From contig VJOU01000018.1 of assembly GCA_007050995.1 (NCBI GenBank), positions 1 to 64,000 of the forward strand: a DNA stretch of 64,000 nucleotides, written 5' to 3'. The notes beneath the pieces were generated by a model that saw only the letters and a program-made list of their open reading frames with translations, did not search any database and was not told where the DNA came from. Each line of letters opens with the position of its first letter. Position 1 is the first letter of the stretch. Shown here piece after piece: positions 18,636-28,772 of the stretch. The stretch is from Glycocaulis profundi. Lineage in GTDB: Bacteria > Pseudomonadota > Alphaproteobacteria > Caulobacterales > Maricaulaceae. The position numbers and the translations under genes were made by a program.

Positions 18636-20489
18636 TCAGGGCCGTTCGAACACCGCCTGCGTCTCTCCATACACTTCGGACAGAAGGAGCAGGCCGGGCT
18701 CATGGACGGCGCCGGGCGGCAGGGTCACGGGCCGCCAGTTCTCGGGCAGGTCGATGCGCAGCCCTTCCACCTTCTCCGGCGCGCTCAGGACGAGCGTGAT
18801 GCGGCCATCCTGTTCGGCGAGGTCGAGCGCGATCTGATCACGGGCGGCCCACCATTCGCCATACTGGCCCAGCGTGCCGAACCAGGCGTCGGGCTCGATG
18901 CGCGGCAGGATGGCTTCAAGGAAGGCCAGCTTGCCCTCCAGCACGTCGGGATGGATCAGGATGACGAAGGCTCCGCCGTAACGCGAGAGCCGCCGGGCCA
19001 GCGCTTCGGCCTCGTCTATGCGACGGTCCATCGATGGCGGTATCTCGTCCTCGACCGCGACGGGAAACTCGAAAATCGCCGTCGCGCCTGCGTAATCGCG
19101 GTCATAGGCCATGCGGTAGGGCAGGTGGGTGAGCACGTTGCCCGCCGTCACCGAGGATGAATGGCGATAACCCGACGCCTCCATGGCCTGGGGCAGGCTC
19201 GACGGCACGGCCAGATATCCGGGGCGGAACGATCTCACGGTCTGGCCGGACACCGCTTCGAGCAGGTGGCGACTGACCCGCAGCTCGCCCAGCACGGTCG
19301 CGCCGCGAGTGTCGCCTTCGCCCAGAACGCGGGGCTGGTAGCCGGGATAGCGTTCATCGCCCGTGCCCAGAGGCACGGTGGCGAAGACGTCGGTGTGGCT
19401 GACCGAATGACTGGCGATCTCCATGCCCGAGGCGGCCAGATCGCGCACCAGGCCGAGCGTGGTGTCGTTGAAGAAGCCCTGATCGAAATAATCGCGGAAA
19501 TACTTGGTCTGGATGAAAAACGTCCCCGGCGCGCCGAAGACGTCCAGCGCGGCGCGGTAGGCGGCCATGTTGCGCATGGACTGGACATAGTCGATGTCGA
19601 ACGAGACCACCGCCGCGATCCCGCGCCCCTCGGGCACGGGCCACACGGTGGCGGGCAGGGCGGCGTGGCGCTCGTAGAGTGACTTGATCAGGCGCAGCCA
19701 GACATCCACGGACGGCTCGTAGGCGTTCGCGTAGCTGCGCCCGGCGCTCTCGTCGCGATCATTGTGAGCTTTCAGGATGAAGAAGCCCGGATCGAAGCCC
19801 AGCGCATAGGCCGCGCCCCCGCCCTGCAGATCGCGGGCGGTCATCGCCGCGCCGCCGTCCTGAAACCGTGCCAGCACCGTGCGCGCGCCCTCATAGGCCA
19901 CGGTGCCGATCCAGCTTTCGGGCCGGTCGGGATTGCCGATGCGGACCGTGCGCTCCATCGGATGATCGAGGAAGGCCGTGCGCGGATCGTCCTGGAAGGC
20001 GATCTCGTGATGGGCGCGGGCCTCGCTGGCGGCCTCGAAGCCGAACAGGTCCTCCATGCCTCCGCCCAGCACCTGCGCGGCGATGAGCGTGCCGCCGCCC
20101 TCGGCATGGGCGCGCAGGCGGTCCAGATCGGCCGGGGCGACCGTCGCGCCGGAGATCATCGGATAGGCCAGCACAACGTCATGACGGACGGCTCTGGCGG
20201 CGTCGTCGGTGATGATGAAGGGCACGCCGATGGATTTCAGGCCGTGGGCCAGCCCCATCCAGGCGGAGTCCGGCTCGGTGAGGTAGATCGCCAGCCTCGA
20301 GGGTGTGCCCTCGGCGTGGTCGCGCCAGTCCGCGGGGACCAGCGGCGCGATTTCGCTGACCTCATCGGGTCCGGCGAACTCTTCGAAAGCAGCCAGCGGG
20401 GTGCGGAAAGACAGGGCAGCGGCCACCGCTATGAGCGCGGCCACGGCCAGCACGGCGAACAGGGCGGCCATCCGCCGGTTGAGCGTCAT
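18636..20489 (-). CDS. Membrane-anchored polysaccharide deacetylase family protein
   Basis: The 617-residue protein has an N-terminal membrane anchor (residues ~7-27), a ~250-residue region resembling a glutamine amidotransferase-like fold (IAYPMISGATV... region, ALGFDPGF), then a NodB-type deacetylase core: VVSFDIDYV (metal Asp), ASHSVSHTDV (metal His pair) and FRPGYLAVP. By family it would de-N-acetylate cell-envelope glycans on the periplasmic face. The substrate is unknown, and the combination with a large N-terminal domain is noteworthy. It lies 74 nt downstream of ubiG. Confidence 0.82.
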   Translation of the reverse strand: MTLNRRMAALFAVLAVAALIAVAAALSFRTPLAAFEEFAGPDEVSEIAPLVPADWRDHAEGTPSRLAIYLTEPDSAWMGLAHGLKSIGVPFIITDDAARAVRHDVVLAYPMISGATVAPADLDRLRAHAEGGGTLIAAQVLGGGMEDLFGFEAASEARAHHEIAFQDDPRTAFLDHPMERTVRIGNPDRPESWIGTVAYEGARTVLARFQDGGAAMTARDLQGGGAAYALGFDPGFFILKAHNDRDESAGRSYANAYEPSVDVWLRLIKSLYERHAALPATVWPVPEGRGIAAVVSFDIDYVQSMRNMAAYRAALDVFGAPGTFFIQTKYFRDYFDQGFFNDTTLGLVRDLAASGMEIASHSVSHTDVFATVPLGTGDERYPGYQPRVLGEGDTRGATVLGELRVSRHLLEAVSGQTVRSFRPGYLAVPSSLPQAMEASGYRHSSSVTAGNVLTHLPYRMAYDRDYAGATAIFEFPVAVEDEIPPSMDRRIDEAEALARRLSRYGGAFVILIHPDVLEGKLAFLEAILPRIEPDAWFGTLGQYGEWWAARDQIALDLAEQDGRITLVLSAPEKVEGLRIDLPENWRPVTLPPGAVHEPGLLLLSEVYGETQAVFERP

Positions 20490-20563
20490 GGATCATCCCC
20501 GTCCGCGTCAGCGTGCGCTCATACCACAAATGAGGTAAAAGGGGAGGGTTCAGCGCGGTCCGC

Positions 20564-21328
20564 TCAGTCCGGCTTCACCGCCGCCATCAGGTAGTTCACG
20601 CTCGCGTCGCCGGAGATGAAGAAGCTGTCTTTCAGTGGATTGTAGCTGACCCCGACGGGCTCGCGGCTCTCAAGCCCCGTGCCCTGAAGCGCGGCGCGGA
20701 TTTCGTCGGGGCGGACCAGCTTGGCGTAGCGGTGAGTGCCGCGCGGCAGCCAGCCCAGCACGTATTCGGCCCCGAAAATGGCTGTGGCGAAAGCCCGGGC
20801 GGTGCGGTTGATCGTGCCGGTGACCATCAGCCCCCCCGGTCTGACCAGCGCGGCGCAGTCTTTCAGGAACTGCGCGGGGTCGGCGACGTGCTCGACCACT
20901 TCGAGGTTGAGCACGATGTCGAACCGGCCCGGCCCGCCCTGTGCGAGAAGCTGTTCGGCGGTTCCGTGGCGATAGTCGACCGTCAGGCCAGCCTCTTCGG
21001 CGTGGACCATGGCGGTCTTGATGTTGGCCTCTGCGGCGTCCACCCCGGTCACGTCCGCGCCCAGCCGCGCCATGGGCTCGGCCACCAGACCGCCGCCGCA
21101 GCCGATGTCGAGCAGTTTCAGCCCTTTGAGCGGCTCCGCCCCCTCGCGCCGGAAATGGGCGCAGGCGAGCTCGCGGATCCAGGTCAGGCGGGCGGGATTG
21201 TATTTGTGCAGGGGCGCGAATTTGGATTCGGGATCCCACCAGTCCGCGGCCATGGCCGAGAACTTCTCCACCTCGGCGGGGTCGATCGAGGGGGTGGAGA
21301 GGATTTCGGGGGCGGCGGCCTGGGCCAT
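20564..21328 (-). CDS. ubiG: Ubiquinone biosynthesis O-methyltransferase UbiG
   Basis: The 254-residue protein has the UbiG signatures SIDPAEVEKFSAMAADWWDP at the N-terminus, LLDIGCGGGLVAEPMARLGA (SAM motif I), VLNLEVVEHVADP and the C-terminal GVSYNPLKDSFFISGD. It carries out both O-methylation steps of ubiquinone synthesis in the cytosol. It diverges from lysC, an adjacency I recall from other alphaproteobacteria. Confidence 0.96.
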   Translation of the reverse strand: MAQAAAPEILSTPSIDPAEVEKFSAMAADWWDPESKFAPLHKYNPARLTWIRELACAHFRREGAEPLKGLKLLDIGCGGGLVAEPMARLGADVTGVDAAEANIKTAMVHAEEAGLTVDYRHGTAEQLLAQGGPGRFDIVLNLEVVEHVADPAQFLKDCAALVRPGGLMVTGTINRTARAFATAIFGAEYVLGWLPRGTHRYAKLVRPDEIRAALQGTGLESREPVGVSYNPLKDSFFISGDASVNYLMAAVKPD

Positions 21329-21448
21329 GGCGGGCTCCTCGCGGGATGTCGGGAATCGTCTAGGCTGACGGATATGGTTGCGCCCATGGCCCGCTTGAAG
21401 CCTTGTAGCGCCGATCCGTTCTTCTAGCGCTCCTCCCCTTGACCTGTC

Positions 21449-22669
21449 ATGACCCGTCTCGTTCTCAAATTCGGCGGAACCTCCATGGGAAGCCCCGAAG
21501 CCATCGCCCGGTCGGCGAAGATCGCCGCCGGCGAAGCGCGCGCGGGACGGCAGGTGGCGGTGGTCGTCTCGGCCATGTCAGGCGAGACCGACCGGCTGCT
21601 GGGCGTGGCGCAGAATCTCGGCGGGGGGCTGGGCGAGCCTGAAACCGACGCGGCGCTGGCCGCGGGCGAGCAGGCGGCCGCCGCCTTCATGGCGCTGGCG
21701 CTCAAGTCCGAAGGGCTGAAGGCGCGCGCGGTGCTGGCCTGGCAGCTTCCGATTCAAGTGGACGGCGCGCCGGGCGCGTCGAAGATCACCGGCATCGATC
21801 CCGCATTGCTCGAAGCCTGCCTCGCCGAGGGCGTGATTCCGGTCGTGGCGGGGTATCAGGGCGTCGGGCCGGACGGGCGGCTGGCCACGCTGGGCCGGGG
21901 CGGCACCGATCTGAGCGCGGCGGCCATCGCGGCTGCCATCGGGGCGGAATGCGACATCTACACCGACGTGGACGGGGTGTTCACCACCGACCCGCGCGTC
22001 GCCGATGACGCCAGACGGGTGGCGCGCATCTCCCACGAAGAGATGCTGGAGCTGGCCGCCCAGGGCGCGAAGGTGCTGCAGACCCGCTCTGTGGAATACG
22101 CCAAGGCCAAGGGCGTCACGCTGCGGGTGAAATCAAGCTTCCTGCCCGCCGGGGCCAGCGGAGGGACCGAGGTGGTCCCCGTCGGCGCGCTGGCCGAGCG
22201 GCGGGTGGTGTCGGGGGTGGCCTATGCCCGCGATCAGGCGCGGCTGTCGCTTCATGGCCTGCCAGACGGCGCCGCCGCGCCCGCGGCGGTGTTCGCCGCG
22301 ATGGCGGGCGCGGACGCCCATGTGGACATGATCGTGCAGTCGCGCGCCCGCGACGGCGGGGTCAATCTGGAGTTCTCCGTCGAGCGCCGGGACCTGGGCC
22401 GCGCCACCGCCGCGCTGGAGGCTCTGGACGGCCTGGACGGGGCGCGGATCGCCCATGAGACCGATCTGGCGAAGGTCTCGGTGGTCGGCACCGGCCTGAG
22501 GGGCCGGGCGGACGTGGCGCGCACGCTCTATGCGGTGCTGCAGGGGGAAGGGATCGCCGCGCGGATGGTGGCCACCAGCGAGATCAAGATCTCCGTTCTG
22601 GTGGATTCCGAGCTGCTGGAGCGGGCCGTGCGGGCGCTTCACAACGCCTACGGGCTGCATCAGGCGTGA
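21449..22669 (+). CDS. lysC: Aspartate kinase
   Basis: The 406-residue protein phosphorylates aspartate, the first step toward lysine, threonine and methionine. The kinase domain shows KFGGTSMGS at the N-terminus, TLGRGGTDLSAAAIA and ECDIYTDVDGVFTTDPR; the C-terminal third contains two ACT domains (KVSVVGTGLRGRADVARTLY) for feedback control by lysine/threonine. It is encoded just before ptsP, a conserved alphaproteobacterial arrangement. Confidence 0.97.
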   Translation: MTRLVLKFGGTSMGSPEAIARSAKIAAGEARAGRQVAVVVSAMSGETDRLLGVAQNLGGGLGEPETDAALAAGEQAAAAFMALALKSEGLKARAVLAWQLPIQVDGAPGASKITGIDPALLEACLAEGVIPVVAGYQGVGPDGRLATLGRGGTDLSAAAIAAAIGAECDIYTDVDGVFTTDPRVADDARRVARISHEEMLELAAQGAKVLQTRSVEYAKAKGVTLRVKSSFLPAGASGGTEVVPVGALAERRVVSGVAYARDQARLSLHGLPDGAAAPAAVFAAMAGADAHVDMIVQSRARDGGVNLEFSVERRDLGRATAALEALDGLDGARIAHETDLAKVSVVGTGLRGRADVARTLYAVLQGEGIAARMVATSEIKISVLVDSELLERAVRALHNAYGLHQA

Positions 22670-22771
22670 TTTCTCCCCTTCCATCGGGCGCCGGTCTGCT
22701 AGACTGATCGGGCCGCATTGATCTGAAACCCATTTCGCCCGTCGTCCGTCCCGCATCCTGGACCCCGCCTG

Positions 22772-25096
22772 ATGACGCCAGATTCGCTCGCTCCCGCAGG
22801 CCTGAGGGGCCCGCGCCGCCTGCTCAGGCGCATCCGCGACCTGATGGCGGTGCAGGACGACGCCCAGAAACGGCTCGACCGCCTGACCGACATCATCGCC
22901 GAGGAGACCGGGGCGGACGTGTCCTCGATCTATCTGCTGCGGGCGAACGGCACTCTGGAGCTGTCGGCCACCCACGGCCTGAAGGTCGAGGCGGTCCACA
23001 CTCTGCGGATGCGCCCCGACGAGGGCCTGGTGGGCCTGGTCGCGCGCAAGGCCCGGCCGCTGGCGGTGGAGAACGCGCCCGAACACCCCGACTTCGCCTA
23101 CAAGCCGGAGACCGGCGAGGAGAAGTTCAAGAGCTTCGTGGGCGTGCCCATCCTGCGCGGGGGCCGGATCGTGGGCGTGCTGACCGCCCAGACCATGGCG
23201 ACCCGCCCCTCCACCGAAGAAGAGATCGAGACCCTCCAGACCGTCGCCATGCTGCTCGCCGAGATCGTCGCCTCGGGCGATCTGGCCGTCGCCGAAGGCT
23301 TCGCCGGGATCGAGCTGAGGCCGTCCAGGCCCGAGCGCCTGCAGGGCGCGGCGCTCTCGCCGGGCGTGGCGGTGGGGATCGCGGTCAAGTTGGAGCCCCA
23401 CGTGGTGTCCGGCCGCATGGTCGCCGAGGATGCCGATGCCGAGGAGGTCCGCCTCGAGGCGGCCATCGCGCGTCTGCGCCGTGGCGTGGATCAGCTTCTC
23501 GATTCGGCCACCGTGCCTGCGGGCACGCCCAGCCGCGAGGTGCTGGAAGCCTATCGCATGTTCGCACACGACCGGGGCTGGCTGGACCAGCTGCGCGAGG
23601 CCGTGCGCTCGGGCCTGACCGCGGAGGCCGCCGCCGAGCGGGTGCGCAACGAGCACCGCGCCCGGCTGATGAAGGCGCGCGACTCCCACTTCCGCGAGCG
23701 GCTGCACGATCTCGAAGACCTCGCCAACCGCCTTCTGGCTCATCTGGCCGAAGAGGATGGCGAGGCGGTCCCGGCGCTGGACCTGCCCGAGAACGCCGTG
23801 CTGATCGCGCGTTCCATCGGGCCCGCCCAGCTGCTCGATCTGGACCGCACCAAGCTGGTCGGGCTGGCGATGGAGGAGGGCTCGGCGACCAGCCATGCGG
23901 CCATCGTCGCCAAGGCGCTGAACATTCCTATGGTGGGCCGGGTTGAAGGCGCGCTCGACCGCATCGAGGATGGCGACCCGGTGATCGTGGACGGCGAGTT
24001 CGGCCTGCTGCACGCCCGCCCCGCCAAACAGGTCCGCAAGGCCTACACCGAGCGCGCGGAGTTCCTGGCCGAGGCCAGACGCGCCTACGAGGCCGAGCGC
24101 GGCGAGCCCGCCGTGACCGCCGACGGCGTGCGCATGACCCTGCACATGAATGCGGGGCTTCTGGTGGAGCTGGCGCGGGTGGAGGAGACCGGCGCGGAGG
24201 GCGTGGGCCTGTTCCGCACCGAGTTCCAGTTCATGGTCTCCGACACCCTGCCGCGCCTGCAGGCCCAGATCGAGCTCTACCAGGCCGTCTATGCGGCGGT
24301 GGACGGCAAGCCGGTGGTGTTCCGCACCCTCGACCTGGGCGGCGACAAGGTGACCCCTTACGTGCCCGCCGAGCGCGAGCCCAACCCCGCGCTGGGCTGG
24401 CGGGCGCTCCGCATGGGCCTCGACCGGCCCGGCCTGACCCGCTACCAGCTGCGCGCCCTGGTCCAGGCCTCGGGCGGGCGGACGCTGAAAGTCCTGTTCC
24501 CGATGATCTCCGCGCCGTCGGAGCTGGCCGCGGCCCGCGCCATGCTGGACGGGGAGATCGAGCACGCCCGCCGCCATGGCCGCCCCGTGCCTGAACGGAT
24601 CGAGGCGGGGATGATGCTGGAGACCCCCGCGGTGGCGTTCTCGCCCGAAGCCTGCCTCGAGCTGTGCGACTTCGTGGCGGTCGGGGCGAACGACCTGATG
24701 CAGTATTTCTTCGCCGCCGACCGGCAGAACCCGCGGGTGTCGGACCGGTATGACGTGCTCTCGCCCGCGCCGCTGAAGATGCTGCGCTCCATCGTGACCG
24801 CCTGCGACTCGGCGGGAAAACCGGTCTCGGTGTGCGGGGAAATGGCCGGACGGCCGCTGGAGGCGTGCATCCTCGCCGCGCTGGGCTATCGCGGCCTGTC
24901 GATGGCCGCGTCGAGCATCGGCCCGGTCAAGCGCGCGCTCGCCCGGTGCGACACGGCCCGGCTAAAGGCATGGCTGGACGCGGAAATCGACCGGATTCCG
25001 TCCCCTGATGAGCCCTCGTTAAGAAATAAGCTGCTAAAAGTTGCTTCTGAGGCGGGTTTACCGCCTGAGGCCGTTGAAAACCGCGCGAGGGTCTGA
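22772..25096 (+). CDS. ptsP: Phosphoenolpyruvate-protein phosphotransferase, EI-Ntr
   Basis: The 774-residue protein has an N-terminal GAF domain (~20-170), the EI phosphohistidine domain with active H375 in GSATSHAAIVAK, and a C-terminal PEP-binding TIM barrel (EGVGLFRTEFQFM, TLDLGGDK, VCGEMAGRP). It starts the nitrogen phosphotransferase relay (PtsP to NPr to EIIA-Ntr); in Caulobacter this relay senses glutamine through the GAF domain and influences (p)ppGpp and hence CtrA. That link is relevant here but not shown by the sequence. Confidence 0.96.
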   Translation: MTPDSLAPAGLRGPRRLLRRIRDLMAVQDDAQKRLDRLTDIIAEETGADVSSIYLLRANGTLELSATHGLKVEAVHTLRMRPDEGLVGLVARKARPLAVENAPEHPDFAYKPETGEEKFKSFVGVPILRGGRIVGVLTAQTMATRPSTEEEIETLQTVAMLLAEIVASGDLAVAEGFAGIELRPSRPERLQGAALSPGVAVGIAVKLEPHVVSGRMVAEDADAEEVRLEAAIARLRRGVDQLLDSATVPAGTPSREVLEAYRMFAHDRGWLDQLREAVRSGLTAEAAAERVRNEHRARLMKARDSHFRERLHDLEDLANRLLAHLAEEDGEAVPALDLPENAVLIARSIGPAQLLDLDRTKLVGLAMEEGSATSHAAIVAKALNIPMVGRVEGALDRIEDGDPVIVDGEFGLLHARPAKQVRKAYTERAEFLAEARRAYEAERGEPAVTADGVRMTLHMNAGLLVELARVEETGAEGVGLFRTEFQFMVSDTLPRLQAQIELYQAVYAAVDGKPVVFRTLDLGGDKVTPYVPAEREPNPALGWRALRMGLDRPGLTRYQLRALVQASGGRTLKVLFPMISAPSELAAARAMLDGEIEHARRHGRPVPERIEAGMMLETPAVAFSPEACLELCDFVAVGANDLMQYFFAADRQNPRVSDRYDVLSPAPLKMLRSIVTACDSAGKPVSVCGEMAGRPLEACILAALGYRGLSMAASSIGPVKRALARCDTARLKAWLDAEIDRIPSPDEPSLRNKLLKVASEAGLPPEAVENRARV

Positions 25097-25170
25097 TCTA
25101 TTTTGCTGCGACTGCGTCGAAAAAGTCACAGTCACATCGGGCGGGAAGCGTCGTGAGGGGCGCGCGATAC

Positions 25171-26046
25171 ATGTTGAATGATGCGAGCGCGGCGCGAGCC
25201 GGTGATGGCTATGCCTGGGGGGATGCGGACAGCACCCCGTTCGGCGCGTTCAGCGACCCTGAACCGGGCAGCATCGGCGACACCCTTCGGCAGACGCGCA
25301 TGGATCTGGGCCTGAGCCTGGACGCCGCCGCGGCCCGCACCCGGATCAAACGCGATTTTCTTGAAGCCATCGAGGCGATGGACCCGCGCGGTCTGCCCTC
25401 TAAGGCCTACACCGTGGGCTATCTGCGCTGTTACGCCGCCTGCCTGGGGCTCGATCCGGCCGAGACCGTCGAGCGCTTCAAGGCCGAATGCGAGTGCGAG
25501 CAGGGCCGCGCACAGCCGACCGCTCCCCAGCGCCGCCGTGAAATCCGCCTGCCCAAGGGCCTGATCGGCGCGGTGCTGATCCTGGGCGGGGTGATCGGCG
25601 CGACCAGCTGGTACGGGGTCCAGGTCACCAAGACCGGCGCCTACGCCAACGCGCCCGACGTCACGGCGCTGGCCGCCGACACCGGGCCGGTCGTCGAGGC
25701 GCCCGCCGACCGGCGCGATCCCATGGCGATCTGGGCGGGCCTGCCCGTGGCCGAAAGCGCGGGCGCGATGGTGTTTGAAGCCCTCGCCCCGGTCAGCCTT
25801 GAAGTGCGCGACGCCTCGGGCCGCATCCTGTTCGCTCAGGAACTCGCGGCGGGCCAGACCTACCGCGCGCCCGACGAGCCGGGCCTGAGCGTGTCGGCGA
25901 GCGATGCGGGCGCGGTGAACGTGCGCGCGGGCGTTACCCAGATCGGCGCGCTGGGCGAGCGCGGCCAGATGATCGAGCACCTGCCCGCGGCCCAGTTCGT
26001 GGTCGCCGCGCTGACCGCGCGGATGGACGCCGACGCGGCGAACTAG
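25171..26046 (+). CDS. RodZ-like helix-turn-helix membrane protein
   Basis: The 291-residue protein starts at ATG 25171; GTG 25153 is an alternative. A RodZ-type HTH (residues ~35-100: GDTLRQTRMDLGLSLDAAAARTRIKRDFLEAIE) is followed by a basic stretch, one TM helix (LIGAVLILGGVIGATSWYG, ~135-153) and a periplasmic DUF4115-like domain (APVSLEVRDASGRILFAQEL). RodZ couples MreB to cell-wall synthesis. Placement directly before ispG matches the rodZ-ispG order of E. coli, supporting the call. Confidence 0.85.
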   Translation: MLNDASAARAGDGYAWGDADSTPFGAFSDPEPGSIGDTLRQTRMDLGLSLDAAAARTRIKRDFLEAIEAMDPRGLPSKAYTVGYLRCYAACLGLDPAETVERFKAECECEQGRAQPTAPQRRREIRLPKGLIGAVLILGGVIGATSWYGVQVTKTGAYANAPDVTALAADTGPVVEAPADRRDPMAIWAGLPVAESAGAMVFEALAPVSLEVRDASGRILFAQELAAGQTYRAPDEPGLSVSASDAGAVNVRAGVTQIGALGERGQMIEHLPAAQFVVAALTARMDADAAN

Positions 26047-26140
26047 CGCGGCCCGCTCGCGGTCGGGCGCCGCGGCCGCTATATTCCCGCCATCGTGATC
26101 TGTTAGAGAGCGCGCAGCATCAGCGAGGCGCGAGGCTGTC

Positions 26141-27295
26141 ATGGCGGTTGAAGACCATACCAAGGTGCGCCCCTGGCGGGCGGTCGACCGGCGGGTGTCG
26201 CGCAAGATCCGCGTGGGCGCCGTCGAGGTGGGCGGGGACGCCCCCATCACCGTGCAGTCCATGACCAACACCCCGACCTCGGACGCCGCCGCCACGATCG
26301 ATCAGATCCGGCGGCTGGAGGAGGCGGGCGCGGACATCGTGCGGGTCTCCTGCCCCGACACCGAGTCCACCGCCGCCTTCCGCACCATCGCGAAAGAAAC
26401 GCGGGTCCCGCTGGTGGCCGACATCCATTTCCACTACAGGCGCGGCATCGAGGCCGCCGAGGCCGGCGCGGCCTGCCTGCGGATCAATCCGGGAAACATC
26501 GGTTCGATGGACCGGGTGAAGGACGTGGTCTCGGCGGCCCGCGACCATGGCTGCTCGATCCGCATCGGGGTGAATGCCGGTTCACTGGAGCGCGAGCTTC
26601 TGGAGAAGTATGGCGAGCCCTGCCCAGAGGCGATGGTGGAGAGCGCGCTCAACCACGCCCGCATCCTGGAAGACCTCGATTTCCGCGAATACAAGATTTC
26701 GGTGAAGGCGTCGGACGTCTTCCTGACGGTGGCCGCCTATCAGGCGCTGGCCGAAGCCACCGACGCGCCGCTGCACCTGGGCGTGACCGAGGCGGGCGCG
26801 CTGCGCACGGGCGGGATCAAGTCCGCCATCGGCATGGGCAGTCTGCTCTGGGCCGGGATCGGGGACACGATCCGGGTCTCGCTGTCCGCCGACCCGGTCG
26901 AGGAGATCAAGGTCGGCTACGACATCCTCAAATCGCTGGGCCTGAGAACCCGCGGGGTGAACATCATCGCCTGCCCTTCCTGCGCGCGGCAGGGCTTCGA
27001 CGTCATCTCCACGGTCGAGACGCTGGAGCGGCGGCTCGAGCACGTCTCGGAACCCATCTCGCTGTCGATCATCGGCTGCGTGGTCAACGGGCCGGGCGAG
27101 GCCGCCTACACGGATATCGGCTTCACCGGCGGCGGCAAGGGCGCGGGCATGCTCTATTTCGCCGGAAAGCAGAGCGAGAAGCTGTCCAACGAGGCCATGA
27201 TCGAGCGCATCGTGGAGGCGGTCGAGGACAAGGCTTTGAGGATGCGCGCCGAGCGCGAGGCGCAGGAGCGCGCGGCGAAGACCGCGGCGGAATAA
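26141..27295 (+). CDS. ispG: 4-hydroxy-3-methylbut-2-enyl diphosphate synthase
   Basis: The 384-residue enzyme converts MEcPP to HMBPP in the MEP isoprenoid pathway using a [4Fe-4S] cluster. Visible signatures are [14 protein letters not shown], the barrel motif [14 protein letters not shown], and the cluster ligands [10 protein letters not shown] plus the later Cys and Glu in [11 protein letters not shown]. It is of the shorter bacterial type without the central plant-like insert. Confidence 0.97.
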   Translation: MAVEDHTKVRPWRAVDRRVSRKIRVGAVEVGGDAPITVQSMTNTPTSDAAATIDQIRRLEEAGADIVRVSCPDTESTAAFRTIAKETRVPLVADIHFHYRRGIEAAEAGAACLRINPGNIGSMDRVKDVVSAARDHGCSIRIGVNAGSLERELLEKYGEPCPEAMVESALNHARILEDLDFREYKISVKASDVFLTVAAYQALAEATDAPLHLGVTEAGALRTGGIKSAIGMGSLLWAGIGDTIRVSLSADPVEEIKVGYDILKSLGLRTRGVNIIACPSCARQGFDVISTVETLERRLEHVSEPISLSIIGCVVNGPGEAAYTDIGFTGGGKGAGMLYFAGKQSEKLSNEAMIERIVEAVEDKALRMRAEREAQERAAKTAAE

Positions 27296-27298
27296 CCC

Positions 27299-27646
27299 TC
27301 ACGGATGCGGGTCGGGAAAGCCATGCCGCTCGCCGAGGGCGGCGAGGATGGCGTCCTTGTCCGCGATCAGCGCCCGGCCCTCGTGTCGTCCGGTCTCGTG
27401 AGGCGATGACGCGCCGTCCGCGAGGATGAGCAGGGGCAGGGACTGGTTCGCCTCGCCCGCCGCCGCGATCACCGTCGCGCGGGGGCGCGGCCAGTCCACC
27501 CGGACCACGTCCAGCCGCGCGGCGAGATCGGGAAAGCTCGCCAGAACTCCCTCCATCAGCGCGCAGTGCCAGCAGTAGAAGGTCTGACCGGGAAAGGCGG
27601 GATCGGTGAATCCGGGCTCGAGAAGATAGAGCGTGTCGCGGGCCAT
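27299..27646 (-). CDS. DUF3088 family thioredoxin-fold-like protein
   Basis: The 115-residue protein starts at 27646 with AGGGAG well placed upstream. It opens DTLYLLEPGFTDPAFPGQ and contains a CxxC pair in YCWHCALMEGVLA, then an Arg-rich strand VVRVDWPRPR. This fits the DUF3088 family, which looks like a thioredoxin fold with an N-terminal CxxC; no function is established. It diverges from the ArsC/Spx-like gene, another thioredoxin-fold protein. Confidence 0.8.
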   Translation of the reverse strand: MARDTLYLLEPGFTDPAFPGQTFYCWHCALMEGVLASFPDLAARLDVVRVDWPRPRATVIAAAGEANQSLPLLILADGASSPHETGRHEGRALIADKDAILAALGERHGFPDPHP

Positions 27647-27740
27647 GGCCGTCTCCCTGCTGCCGTCCCCTGACTGCGGCGCTTCGGACGGAGCGGCAAG
27701 CGGCTTGGCGGCGCGGACCGCCCGCGCTATCCCTTCACCC

Positions 27741-28115
27741 ATGACCGACAAGAGCCTCACCCTTTACGGGATCAAGACCTGCGCGACCTGCCGCAAGGCG
27801 CTCGCGGAGCTGGAAGCGGACGGCTGGGCCGTCACCTGGGTGGACATCCGCAAGGATGCGGACCTGAACGCGAAGCTGCCCCACTGGTTCGACCAGACCG
27901 CCTATGAGCGGCTGATCAACAAGGCGTCGATGACGTGGCGCAATCTGGACGAGGCGTCCAAGAAGGCCGTCGTCAGCCATGCGGGCGCGCTGGCGATCCT
28001 GAAAGCCAATCCCACCCTCATCAAACGGCCCGTGATCGAGCACGGTCAGGCGGTCTATGTGGGCTGGAGCAAGGATGTGAGGGCGGCGCTCGGCTTCGCG
28101 CGCGACCACTCTTGA
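27741..28115 (+). CDS. Spx/ArsC family reductase-like protein (YffB type)
   Basis: The 124-residue protein has the ArsC-fold start LTLYGIKTCATCRKALAEL with a CxxC pair, followed by WVDIRKDADL and IKRPVIEHG near the C-terminus, as in the YffB/Spx branch. Such proteins may be glutathione-dependent reductases; arsenate reduction is unlikely. It is followed by the LOG gene 5 nt downstream. Confidence 0.88.
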   Translation: MTDKSLTLYGIKTCATCRKALAELEADGWAVTWVDIRKDADLNAKLPHWFDQTAYERLINKASMTWRNLDEASKKAVVSHAGALAILKANPTLIKRPVIEHGQAVYVGWSKDVRAALGFARDHS

Positions 28116-28120
28116 GCGCC

Positions 28121-28711
28121 ATGCCCGAAATCAGATCCGTCTGCGTGTATTGCGGCTCCAGCCCCGGCGCCGCGCCCGAATACGCCGACGCCGCCCGCGC
28201 GGTGGGCCGGGGGCTCGCCGAGCGCGGGCTGCGGCTGGTCTATGGCGGCGGGCAGGTGGGCCTGATGGGCGTGGTCGCGGACGCCTGCATCGATGCGGGC
28301 GGTCAGGTGACCGGCGTGATCCCCGACTTCCTGCACCGACGCGAGATCGCCCATGGCCGGGTGCCCGACATGCGCATCGTCAGCTCCATGCACGAGCGCA
28401 AGCAGATCATGGCCGACGAGGCGGACGCCTTCCTGGCCCTGCCCGGCGGGATCGGCACGATGGAGGAGCTGTTCGAGGTGTGGACCTGGTCCCAGCTCGG
28501 CCGCCACCTCAAGCCGGTCGCGGTGCTGAACGTGAAGGGCTATTACGACGGCCTGCTGGCCTTCCTCGACCGGATGGCGGAGGAAGACTTCATCAAACCC
28601 CATCACCGCGCCATGCTGGTGTCCAATGGCGGGTTCGACGAGGTGCTGGCCAAGCTGCAGGCGTGGGAGCATCCCGGCGTGATCGACAGCCTCAGGCCCG
28701 AGCAGGTCTGA
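28121..28711 (+). CDS. LOG family protein (cytokinin riboside monophosphate phosphoribohydrolase-like)
   Basis: The 196-residue protein carries the two LOG motifs: [12 protein letters not shown] and the catalytic [17 protein letters not shown], plus SMHERKQIM. By family it releases the base from nucleoside 5'-monophosphates; in bacteria the physiological substrate is often unclear. It lies in the same run as the ArsC-like gene and upstream of prfA. Confidence 0.92.
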   Translation: MPEIRSVCVYCGSSPGAAPEYADAARAVGRGLAERGLRLVYGGGQVGLMGVVADACIDAGGQVTGVIPDFLHRREIAHGRVPDMRIVSSMHERKQIMADEADAFLALPGGIGTMEELFEVWTWSQLGRHLKPVAVLNVKGYYDGLLAFLDRMAEEDFIKPHHRAMLVSNGGFDEVLAKLQAWEHPGVIDSLRPEQV

Positions 28712-28772
28712 GGGGCGCCAACCGCCCGCCGCCCCTTCCCAAAACCCGCGCCGGGGCTTATGCCGCTGCACC

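Noticed and set aside
22133-24577. An 814-codon minus-strand frame opposite lysC and ptsP
   Set aside because: It is a complement of two certain genes, low-complexity in His/Gln/Gly, without recognisable domains.
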